The position numbers and the translations under genes were made by a program. 64,000 bases of DNA from an uncultured Bacteroidota bacterium (GTDB lineage Bacteria; Bacteroidota; Bacteroidia; Chitinophagales; Chitinophagaceae). Within the stretch, counting starts at the first letter, position 1; each line of letters starts with the position of its first letter. This document shows positions 9,173 through 16,172 of this stretch, in pieces. The stretch lies in the NCBI GenBank assembly GCA_903912435.1, contig CAIWHI010000271.1, positions 1 through 64,000 of the forward strand, in the 5' to 3' direction. The notes beneath the pieces were generated by a model. It did no database searches and had not been told where the DNA came from. It saw only the letters and a program-made list of their open reading frames with translations.

Positions 9173-10171
9173 TTATCTTTTTTGTAGGTTAATTCTTAGG
9201 TAAGTCGGTTCGGTATCTCCACCGGTGGTGCCACGGAACTCTACCACGGTTTTGTATTCGTAATTGTCGATCATAGCGGAAAAAACTATAGCAGCATATT
9301 TCCTAACACCCTTCTCAGGATATCTATAATTCGCTGCGGTTAAGTTGCCATTAATACTTACCTTACTGCCTTCAGGTCCGATATTGAAGACATAGAAATT
9401 ACTTTCGCTTTTCTTATGAACTACAGTGATTCCGGTACCATAGGCTTTCTTTAGTAGTTCCTCGAGATTCTTCTTCACTGTGTTGTATTTTGGGGCTTTC
9501 GTGGCGGCGAAATATTTCGAACCGAATCCAGCCATCGCTGTACCATTCAAACCGAAGAACTCATAAGCTTTGGTTCTAGTACTATCTGATAAGAAAAACT
9601 GTTTAATGGCACCATTAAGGATATAGTAAGCTGCTGACATCTTTAGTGAAAGATAGTATTCTTTTTGGTTTTTTCTAATCGTAATATCAGACAGAACATT
9701 TCCGGTATTGTTGGAGATATTAAAAGTGGTACCATTGAAAGCGAGTGATCTTTTTTGGTTTTTACTTCCTTCATGTACGACTTGCCACTTATCTGATTGA
9801 CTTATCTTTAGAGTTTTTTGGATAGCTTCGATAATGCTTTTATTTTGGATGTCTTTAAGGTCTGCTCCATCGAAGAATTGCTCAAGATCAACCATGAGTT
9901 CTTTCTCAAAGCTTACGCCACCAGCACCTTTAGCCTTAAGTGGCTTAAACACTATATCACCGCTGATACCATCGATCTGAATAACACCGCCACTTGACTT
10001 AGAAGACTTCTTATCAGTAAACCTTACGTTCTTTTTTTGTAAGATGTTTACGAATCTATCTTTGGTGACATCTCTTCTTTTTGATTTAACGTCGACATCT
10101 TTTTTGTTTTCAGTTACCTGAACTTCCTCACCAAAGTCAATAGATGTAACAAATTCTAGTAAACTAGTCAT
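9173..10171 (-). CDS. Uncharacterised protein
   Basis: A 332-residue, Lys- and Ser-rich protein from the ATG at 10171. The N-terminus MTSLLEFVTSIDFGEE again resembles the short leader of packaged T4 proteins, but no clean gp21 site follows. The remainder alternates helices and strands (ISGDIVFKPLKAKGAGG, YLSLKMSAAYYILNGAIKQF). I recognise no family. It has its own exact late promoter at 10200-10207 and closes the head-protein block. Confidence 0.5.
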   Translation of the reverse strand: MTSLLEFVTSIDFGEEVQVTENKKDVDVKSKRRDVTKDRFVNILQKKNVRFTDKKSSKSSGGVIQIDGISGDIVFKPLKAKGAGGVSFEKELMVDLEQFFDGADLKDIQNKSIIEAIQKTLKISQSDKWQVVHEGSKNQKRSLAFNGTTFNISNNTGNVLSDITIRKNQKEYYLSLKMSAAYYILNGAIKQFFLSDSTRTKAYEFFGLNGTAMAGFGSKYFAATKAPKYNTVKKNLEELLKKAYGTGITVVHKKSESNFYVFNIGPEGSKVSINGNLTAANYRYPEKGVRKYAAIVFSAMIDNYEYKTVVEFRGTTGGDTEPTYLRINLQKR

Positions 10172-10199
10172 GATAGCGATTCCGTTGTATTTTTCATAA

Positions 10200-10207
10200 T
10201 ATTTATA
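10200..10207 (-). promoter_or_regulatory. T4-type late promoter TATAAATA
   Basis: An exact late octamer, 28 bases upstream of the start at 10171. Confidence 0.65.
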
Positions 10208-10213
10208 ACGGAA

Positions 10214-10243
10214 AAAGGGAGGACAGTTTCCCATCCTCCCTTT
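10214..10243 (-). terminator. Rho-independent terminator
   Basis: AAAGGGAGGA and TCCTCCCTTT form a perfect 10-bp stem; a T run follows on the minus strand. It closes the transcript of the 58-residue gene and separates the replication genes from the late head block. Confidence 0.85.
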
Positions 10244-10266
10244 GCAGCTTCAGATCTTATAAGTTG

Positions 10267-10443
10267 TTACTTCTGTAACATAAAGGCTGGAGTCCATCCA
10301 TCGAACCCTTTACCCTTAGACAAGGATCGTGATAGATCTCGAGCTTTATCCCAGTCATCAAAGACCTTGATTACATTCTCACTAGCCGTTTCGACCAGTG
10401 CGAACTTCTTGTGATCCAGCTTCTCGATCTTATACTTGCTCAT
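10267..10443 (-). CDS. Small conserved protein (58 aa)
   Basis: A 58-residue protein that starts MSKYKIEKLDHKKFALVE and ends SKGKGFDGWTPAFMLQK. It stands between gp41 and a strong terminator on the same strand, with an ATG 12 bases after the gp41 stop. The alternating charged pattern and the GFDGWTPAFML ending look like a true small phage protein. Function is unknown. Confidence 0.6.
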   Translation of the reverse strand: MSKYKIEKLDHKKFALVETASENVIKVFDDWDKARDLSRSLSKGKGFDGWTPAFMLQK

Positions 10444-10455
10444 TTCAAATTTCCT

Positions 10456-11859
10456 TTAAACGAAGTCATCAAAGTTTTTGATATCGAACTTACTTTTTTT
10501 CTTATTTCGGTCATCATCACGTTGCCCGAATTGTGTCTTATCCATCAATGGTCTATCATCTACGATGTCATCCTGTGCTGACTCTTCTACATCATATAGC
10601 TTCATTCGAGATTTGTCAATGCCTACTACGAACCTTCGATATCGTGCTGGATCACTATATCGATTCTTAAGCTGTTTGATCATAATTTGATTCAAAGACT
10701 CCAGTTCTTCTGAAGAAATGAGTGCAATCATGAAGTCAGCTGTTGCCGGCAAACCAAAAGACTCCGAGGTATCTTCCAAACCAATATCGGAACTGGTGAA
10801 ACCGCTTCGTGTCGTTTGAGTAGCTGACAAAATAGGAACATTAAACTCAACTGCAAGACCACGAAGCTCTTCTGCGATGGACTTAATCAATGTATAAGAG
10901 TTGATATTGGACCCATACTTAATGCGAGAAGAAGCACAGATATTCAAGTAATCGATATAGATGATGTCAGGAATGAAGTTCTTCTTGATCTTCAATTCAT
11001 TTAATAGATGTCGAAAGTTTGCAGATCCAGCAGAAGACGTTGGGTATTCTTTGATGATAAGCTTACCATTCGTCTTTCGACTAATCTTTTCCAACCTCTT
11101 ATCATAAGATTCCTTGGTCATTTCTGCCAAGTCACCCATAGTGACATTCATCAAGTTAGCATCGATACGCTCAGCAATCCTCTCTTCAGCCATTTCCATG
11201 GTGATATAAAGAACGTTCTTACCGGCCAACAGATTACCAGCAGCGAAGCTACACATAGCCAAAGACTTACCAACACCAGTGCCGGCAAGTAAGATGTTCA
11301 AGGTCTTCTTAGGAAGTCCACCTTTAGTAATCCTGTTTAGATATTCAATATTGAATTCAATACGCTCTTCTTTGCGATGATAAAAATCATAGCGAGACTG
11401 GCTATCATCGAAGAAGTTATGGCCAATATGAGTATCGAAGCTTACCGCAAGAGCATCTGAAAGAATCTGAGGGATAGCACCCTTAGACATTTTTTCTTTA
11501 TTGTCGAGTATCTGAATCGACTTCATAATTGCATTGTAAATGGCTTTTTCTTGGCACCATTTCTCGGTGGAGTCCACGAGCCATTCCAGCTCGGAGACTT
11601 CTTCTACCTTAAGAGATTCGATCGTATTACTTGTTTCTTCATAGAGCTTCTGAACGATGCCAGTCTTACTACCCAAGTCAATGGTCAAAGCTTCTTGCGA
11701 AGGAAAATTATTATACTTCTGAACATATTCATCGATCAAACTAAATAACAGTCTATCCGAATTATCAGAAAAATAATCTTCTTTCAGGAATGGAATTACT
11801 TTTCTGGCATAGTCTTCTCGGTGAATGATATTGGCAAATACTAGTTTTTCAAATTGCAA
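10456..11859 (-). CDS. 41: Replicative DNA helicase gp41
   Basis: This 467-residue protein is the DnaB-family helicase of the T4 replisome, a hexamer that unwinds the fork and works with primase. The Walker A motif GTGVGKS is at residues 193-199, Walker B-like IIYIDYLN near 302-309, and the sensor region ILSATQTTRSGF near 347-358. Length and domain order match T4 gp41 (about 475). As in T4 it lies downstream of uvsX, here with a small gene in the gene-40 position between them. Confidence 0.93.
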   Translation of the reverse strand: MQFEKLVFANIIHREDYARKVIPFLKEDYFSDNSDRLLFSLIDEYVQKYNNFPSQEALTIDLGSKTGIVQKLYEETSNTIESLKVEEVSELEWLVDSTEKWCQEKAIYNAIMKSIQILDNKEKMSKGAIPQILSDALAVSFDTHIGHNFFDDSQSRYDFYHRKEERIEFNIEYLNRITKGGLPKKTLNILLAGTGVGKSLAMCSFAAGNLLAGKNVLYITMEMAEERIAERIDANLMNVTMGDLAEMTKESYDKRLEKISRKTNGKLIIKEYPTSSAGSANFRHLLNELKIKKNFIPDIIYIDYLNICASSRIKYGSNINSYTLIKSIAEELRGLAVEFNVPILSATQTTRSGFTSSDIGLEDTSESFGLPATADFMIALISSEELESLNQIMIKQLKNRYSDPARYRRFVVGIDKSRMKLYDVEESAQDDIVDDRPLMDKTQFGQRDDDRNKKKSKFDIKNFDDFV

Positions 11860-12073
11860 GTTTAAACTCCCATGGTTCTACTTTGATCAAGCCGCCGCAG
11901 AAATTCTCTGCAAGCGACTCTGCCCAATCCAAACTTTTATCTTTATCAGACCAAACAGCAATCATTACTTCATTATCATAAAATTCAACATAATAAGTGC
12001 TATTGATCTGTGAAATACAAGCTTTTCTATGTGCTAAATTCTTTACGCCATAGAAACAATCAATTTCCCCCAT
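11849..12073 (-). CDS. Small protein between uvsX and gp41
   Basis: A 74-residue protein from the ATG at 12073 (MGEIDCFYGVKNLAHRK); the frame is open further upstream but that part overlaps the uvsX C-half heavily. It overlaps the uvsX end by 14 bases and the gp41 start by 11 bases. T4 has gene 40 in this place, but I see no convincing similarity to gp40. Function unknown. Confidence 0.5.
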   Translation of the reverse strand: MGEIDCFYGVKNLAHRKACISQINSTYYVEFYDNEVMIAVWSDKDKSLDWAESLAENFCGGLIKVEPWEFKLAI

Positions 12074-12578
12074 CTTCTTCTCCCATGATTTTGCCGGATG
12101 ATAAGCTATACTTATTCTTAATCCAAGCAGCAAAATCTGTTTCATCGAAGATGGCTTTCCAGAAAGTGGAATTATCTATGATCTCAGATGCACGATAATT
12201 CTTACTAAGCTCTCCGGTTTCTTTATTCATTCGCGCATACCAACCTTGTTTAGGCTTGATAATATAACCAGCTTCAATGGCAAGATCAAGTAGACCAGAC
12301 CAGCGATTGATACCAGAATCGAAGTTAACGGTGATGGGAATCTTAGCTTTTTCTTCGACATATCGAGACTTTTCGATATTGATGACAAAGTGATAACCAA
12401 GCAATTCTTTATCATCTTTGTCTTGCTGACGACCAATGATCCAGATATTATCGGCAGAGTAATAAATGCCAGTATTATGAGTCCTTACACCATTCTTGAA
12501 AATATATTCGTGATTGCCGGCAACTGTAATGTCATAAGCTGGTTTGCGACCTACTGGTTTAATGCTCACAATGTTCAT
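12060..12578 (-). CDS. uvsX: UvsX C-terminal half with C-intein
   Basis: The first 35 residues are a split-intein C-fragment: MNIVSIKPVGRKPAYDITVA, then GNHEYIFKNGVRTHN, with block F (YDITVAGNHEYIF) and block G ending in the His-Asn pair. Residue 36 (Thr) is the +1 extein residue, and TGIYYSADNIWIIGRQ continues the RecA-like recombinase exactly where the other half stops at VVSGG. The C-extein is 137 residues, with EKSR and GWYARMN as in UvsX. Ligated to the 211-residue N-extein it gives a normal 348-residue UvsX. The start overlaps the endonuclease stop (ATGA) and has an AGGAG site. Confidence 0.9.
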   Translation of the reverse strand: MNIVSIKPVGRKPAYDITVAGNHEYIFKNGVRTHNTGIYYSADNIWIIGRQQDKDDKELLGYHFVINIEKSRYVEEKAKIPITVNFDSGINRWSGLLDLAIEAGYIIKPKQGWYARMNKETGELSKNYRASEIIDNSTFWKAIFDETDFAAWIKNKYSLSSGKIMGEEDGGN

Positions 12579-13225
12579 TCTATACTCCTATATGTTGGAA
12601 ACTTATTTGATTTTATTCTATAACCAATTTTATGTCTTGGTAAATTTAGTGCTACCATAGCATCAGAAATACTATGGTATCTAACACCATCTATTTCTAC
12701 AGCTTTTGCGGCAGGATTTAAACTACCTTTTCGTTCATTTGACATCTTTACCCACACGTTATCATAGTTTTTTGTAGATCTTGTTTCTAATAACTTTAAT
12801 TTTCTTTTTTCTTTATCTTCCTTGGACATATTTCCCCGGCCGTCAGATATTGCTTTACAGTGTTCTATTGGCCTGCTGATGCCTTTATATTTTTCACTCT
12901 GTATTGTTCGAACTTTTTCTTGTCTATTTTCATCAAGAAACTCCCACCTGTTACCACCGTCTAATCCATTTTCTGGAATAAGATTTGCCCATTCTTCAGA
13001 TTCAGCAACATTATATCTTGATGAATACTCTAAACATACTCTATTAAACTCTTCTAAACAGACAGTCTCATAAAGAAGTTCTGTTTCTACTTTATTTCCG
13101 TACTTTTTAAGATGTTTTTTCCAGTATTTTCCCGATCCCTTATATGAAAGGTAATCTTCCTTTACAGTTTTGCAAAGATACTTCATACCGGTAACAGCAT
13201 GAGTTTTAATTAATAGTCGATACAT
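12575..13225 (-). CDS. GIY-YIG homing endonuclease with NUMOD1, inside split uvsX
   Basis: A 216-residue protein from the ATG at 13225. The N-terminal catalytic module reads YRLLIKTHAVTGMKYLCKT, then YLSYKGSGKYWKKHLKKYG, the layout of Seg-type GIY-YIG nucleases; the strict GIY and YIG triplets are degenerate. The C-terminal AKAVEIDGVRYHSISDAMVA is a NUMOD1 DNA-binding repeat. It sits between the genes for the two intein halves of UvsX, so it is probably the mobility enzyme of that fractured gene. A late promoter and a 14-bp hairpin cover its ribosome site and start. Confidence 0.85.
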   Translation of the reverse strand: MYRLLIKTHAVTGMKYLCKTVKEDYLSYKGSGKYWKKHLKKYGNKVETELLYETVCLEEFNRVCLEYSSRYNVAESEEWANLIPENGLDGGNRWEFLDENRQEKVRTIQSEKYKGISRPIEHCKAISDGRGNMSKEDKEKRKLKLLETRSTKNYDNVWVKMSNERKGSLNPAAKAVEIDGVRYHSISDAMVALNLPRHKIGYRIKSNKFPTYRSIE

Positions 13226-13256
13226 ATTATTCTCCCACATGTATCGACTATTTATA
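13212..13256 (-). promoter_or_regulatory. Late promoter plus start-sequestering hairpin
   Basis: The 14-base arms 13239-13252 and 13212-13225 are perfectly complementary, with a 13-base loop holding the GGGAGA ribosome site; the start ATG is in the 3' arm. The late octamer TATAAATA (13249-13256) overlaps the 5' arm. A long early transcript would therefore hide the start, and a late transcript lacking the 5' arm would free it, the logic known for I-TevI of T4. Confidence 0.7.
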
Positions 13257-13264
13257 AATCACGT

Positions 13265-14179
13265 TTACTTAACAGTATCTACAGAAGTTCCTTCTTTAAT
13301 ATCATGAAGAGGTGTCTGCAACCCATTTACAAAGAAAGGATGATCATGTGAACAAATTATGGTGCTACCATCTTCAAATGTAACTTCATAAGACTCAGGC
13401 GTGCCTTCTTCCAGAGTTTCCGGATTCCATGAATATAAAACTTCCTTGGGGCCATCTATAGTTTCAACAAACATCCCAGGCTCCATTTGATCCATACGCT
13501 TAAATGTTTTATCTGCCATACGAATCTCGGTCGATCCATCTACACAACCGCCCGATACAACCATTTTCGAATACATCTCCTGTGTAGCATAAACATGGTT
13601 AACAACGACCATAGGAATATCTTTTAGGGTCAAATGTGGTGTTACCATACGAAATAATGACTTAAGCTGTTTGGCTCGTGTCATATCCGCCACCGACTTA
13701 CCATCCATTGCATCATCGACTTCTTTCTTAGAAGCCAAGTTACCAACCGAATCGATGATGATCATCACTTTATCTTCACGCTTTAGTTCTGATAGCTGTT
13801 GCATCAAGTCAAACTTAAGCTCTTCAATATTGGTGATCGGTGAGTGCACTACCGAAGTAAGTGTAATATCGAATGAACCAAAATATGATTGTGGCGTTCC
13901 AAATTCGGAATCATAGAAAAGAATGATACCATCGGAATATTTCTTCAAGAAAGAAGATGCCATAAGCAAGCTAAATGCTGTCTTGAAATGTTTTGAAGGA
14001 GCAGCGAGAACCGTTAGGCCTGGTGTAAGGCCACCATCAATCATGCCGCTTAGAGCAACATTGATCATTGGAACCCCGGTAGGGATCATGTCTTTGTTGA
14101 TATAGATCTTACTATCGGAAAGTAACGAAGTAAGATCGAGAGTAGAATTCTTAATAAGTCTATCTTTTAATGATGACAT
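13265..14179 (-). CDS. uvsX: UvsX N-terminal half with N-intein
   Basis: A 304-residue protein from the ATG at 14179. Residues 1-211 are the RecA-like recombinase core with a P-loop APSKHFKT (60-67) and IIIDSVGNL, ending MVVSGG. Residue 212 is Cys of intein block A (CVDGSTEIRM); residues 212-304 form a 93-residue N-intein with block B GSTIICSHDHPFFV, in which Ser replaces the usual Thr of the TxxH motif. The stop follows directly. With the 35-residue C-intein it makes a 128-residue mini-intein, expected to splice in trans. Confidence 0.92.
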   Translation of the reverse strand: MSSLKDRLIKNSTLDLTSLLSDSKIYINKDMIPTGVPMINVALSGMIDGGLTPGLTVLAAPSKHFKTAFSLLMASSFLKKYSDGIILFYDSEFGTPQSYFGSFDITLTSVVHSPITNIEELKFDLMQQLSELKREDKVMIIIDSVGNLASKKEVDDAMDGKSVADMTRAKQLKSLFRMVTPHLTLKDIPMVVVNHVYATQEMYSKMVVSGGCVDGSTEIRMADKTFKRMDQMEPGMFVETIDGPKEVLYSWNPETLEEGTPESYEVTFEDGSTIICSHDHPFFVNGLQTPLHDIKEGTSVDTVK

Positions 14180-14204
14180 GTGTATTTCCCTATATTTCTT
14201 GTAT

Positions 14205-14233
14205 AATATAATATGCGATGATGAAAATGTCAA
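14205..14233 (-). promoter_or_regulatory. Sigma70-like promoter of uvsX
   Basis: TTGACA, 17 bases, TATATT. The -35 overlaps the stop codon of the polymerase C-half; the start of uvsX is 26 bases downstream of the -10. Confidence 0.8.
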
Positions 14234-15337
14234 TCAAAAAACGATTCGAGTGTACTACGTTTTTCTGCAGACCAACCAATAACATCTAAAATAGAAGTAA
14301 TTGGATCTAGGAAAGCTTTACGAAATTGCATATCATAGTCAACATATTTTTGTAAGTTGAATTCAGGAGGCAGTACTTCAGGAACTGAAATAACACCATC
14401 CATAAGTGGGTTCGGATACTTGAGATAAGCGAACTTGATCTTATCAGAATCGGCAATCATTGTATATTTTTTCTCAAGATTGTTCTTCTTTACGAGATTA
14501 TTATAAAGCAGCGCACCTTTCACATGGATGGGTGTGCCCTTCTTATAGATCTCGTGACGATCTTTATACTTGTCAATACCATTCATTCCACGAGGAAATG
14601 CTACTTCTTCGAAAGGAAGTTGCATAAAATCATCCCGGAATAATTCGATAAAGGCTTGTAGTTCAGTTTCACTTTTATTCATAATAATATCTAAGGCCAG
14701 CTTAATATTCTTCTTGCAGGCTTTAGGAGTAGAAGATCTGACGGCTTCAATGCCTTGGATCTTAAGCTGTGGTTCGGAGAATTTGACTCCTTCGATATCC
14801 AATGCATTGAGGATATACATCTTCTTTGCTTTCCAGATACCTTTATTGGCAATTGTTTCACGCTTCATGAACATCTTCTGCTGACAAGCATTCATCTTGG
14901 AAGCAAGTTCATTATAGCACTTATCAATGAAAGGTTGAATCTTGGCATTAACAAACTTATCAATCAAGTCAGAGATATCAGAATCAGTCAACTTAGAGTT
15001 ACCCGAGAGATTGACGAGAGGCTCGAAGTTTACGTAGATAGAATCAGTGTCTGAAGCAATGACATAATCAACACGATTGGTCTTAAGTAGGTTATTGAAA
15101 TACTCATTGATCTTCTTTTCGATCCAACGAATGGATAGCTGGCCAGACATGGTAATTGCTTCGGCCATATCAAAGTTGAACCATCTGAAGTATTCATTAC
15201 CAAGAGCACCATATGCTGAGTTAAAGTTGCACCTTTTTGGCTAGTTGCAAATTATGATATTTTGAAACATCCCTTTCTACCTTTTTCTTAAGTTCAATCA
15301 ACTCGCTATCACTTAATTTAGTATAATCTTCTAACAA
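14230..15337 (-). CDS. 43B: DNA polymerase gp43 C-terminal half, needs +1 frameshift
   Basis: The zero frame opens at a TTG at 15337, 8 bases after GGAG, and encodes 38 residues ending HNLQLAKKVQL before a TAA at 15221-15223. Skipping one base (15223) continues at AAC as NSAYGALGNEYFRW and runs 330 residues to 14230. Together these rebuild fingers motif B (K-x3-NS-x-YG), then motif C ASDTDSIYVNF and the thumb. The junction CAA CTT TAA C with AAGGTG three bases before CTT copies the bacterial RF2 (prfB) +1 shift site. A sequencing indel is the alternative. The product would be about 368 residues. Confidence 0.8.
15217..15234 (-). promoter_or_regulatory. RF2-type +1 frameshift site in gp43
   Basis: On the minus strand: AAGGTG (SD-like), three bases, CTT TAA C. 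In prfB the order is an SD-like AGGGGG, three bases, CTT TGA C. The slip CUU to UUU puts AAC (Asn of motif B) in frame. Confidence 0.6.
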
Positions 15338-15340
15338 AAT

Positions 15341-16132
15341 TTATTCTCCAAATAACAAAGGTTTAATATTCTCATTAATAAACAAAATTCCATATTTTTT
15401 TAGCTGTATATCTGTTATTCTATATAATTTAAACCCATTGTCAACAGCTATTTTTTCGAATTCACTGTCTTTATTTTTTTGTTTTGTGGTCGAATGCCAA
15501 TATACGCCATCCATTTCTATTAAAACATTACCCACTTTAAAATCATACGAATGTCCATACCCATTTATTCTGTATTCCTGTATAAAATTTATTTTATTAT
15601 TTTCTAACCATTCACGCATCAATTTTTCAATCCAAGATTCTCTTTTTTCATTATTTGGATATCCTGTCTTACCTTCAAAAACTAAATTTCTACAGTGATC
15701 CCTAAGAGAAGGATTTTTTTCATATTTTAAAAAATTTGCTTCTGATTTTGTTCTTGTTTTTAAATTGTGTTTTCGGAAAAAATGTAAAACTGTGGCGACG
15801 CTAGTTTCGAAAACTTCGGATAAATCTTTTAAAGTCAACATTTCTTCAAAATATAATGTTTTTACTTTTTCAACATTACTATCATTTATTTTTGATCTTT
15901 TTTTGGAAACATTATTGTAAATTTCTTTTTTGCCGTTTCTACTTCTAGAAATTAAATTCCTATGTTCAGATTGCTTGATAAGTCTATAGGCACAGGGATA
16001 GCTTATGTTTAATTCTTTACAAGCGTTCGCAAGAGATGTTGGTTTATTTTTTACATATTCTATAACTTTTTCGAGATTCTGTTCCGTGTGTCTGGTTATT
16101 TCTGAAAATTGGTTTGACATTTTTTGTTCCAT
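15341..16132 (-). CDS. Vsr-like (EDxHD) homing endonuclease inside split gp43
   Basis: A 263-residue protein. The N-terminal half carries helix-turn-helix-like repeats (SLANACKELNISYPCAYRLI; TLKDLSEVFETSVATVLHFF). The C-terminal half is a Vsr/PD-(D/E)XK-like nuclease: ESWIEKLMREWLENN, YDFKVGNVLIEMDGVYWH, DNGFKLYRITD. This class is known next to fractured genes in marine phage metagenomes. It lies between the two polymerase genes on the same strand. Too little sequence remains around it for a group I intron. A second ATG (16120) is an alternative start. Confidence 0.85.
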   Translation of the reverse strand: MEQKMSNQFSEITRHTEQNLEKVIEYVKNKPTSLANACKELNISYPCAYRLIKQSEHRNLISRSRNGKKEIYNNVSKKRSKINDSNVEKVKTLYFEEMLTLKDLSEVFETSVATVLHFFRKHNLKTRTKSEANFLKYEKNPSLRDHCRNLVFEGKTGYPNNEKRESWIEKLMREWLENNKINFIQEYRINGYGHSYDFKVGNVLIEMDGVYWHSTTKQKNKDSEFEKIAVDNGFKLYRITDIQLKKYGILFINENIKPLLFGE

Positions 16133-16133
16133 T

Positions 16134-16172
16134 TGCTAAAAAGATTATATGTTTATATATATTTTTTTAGCT
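16134..16172 (-). promoter_or_regulatory. Hairpin before the gp43 endonuclease
   Basis: GCTAAAAA and TTTTTAGC form an 8-bp stem around an AT-rich loop containing TATAAACA, just before the start at 16132. The arrangement resembles the hairpins in front of two GIY-YIG genes here, though its late box is not exact. Confidence 0.4.

Noticed and set aside
15341..16172. Group I intron in the polymerase gene
   Set aside because: The endonuclease frame fills nearly the whole gap; about 40 bases remain, far too few for a ribozyme, and both exon sides have their own stop or start.
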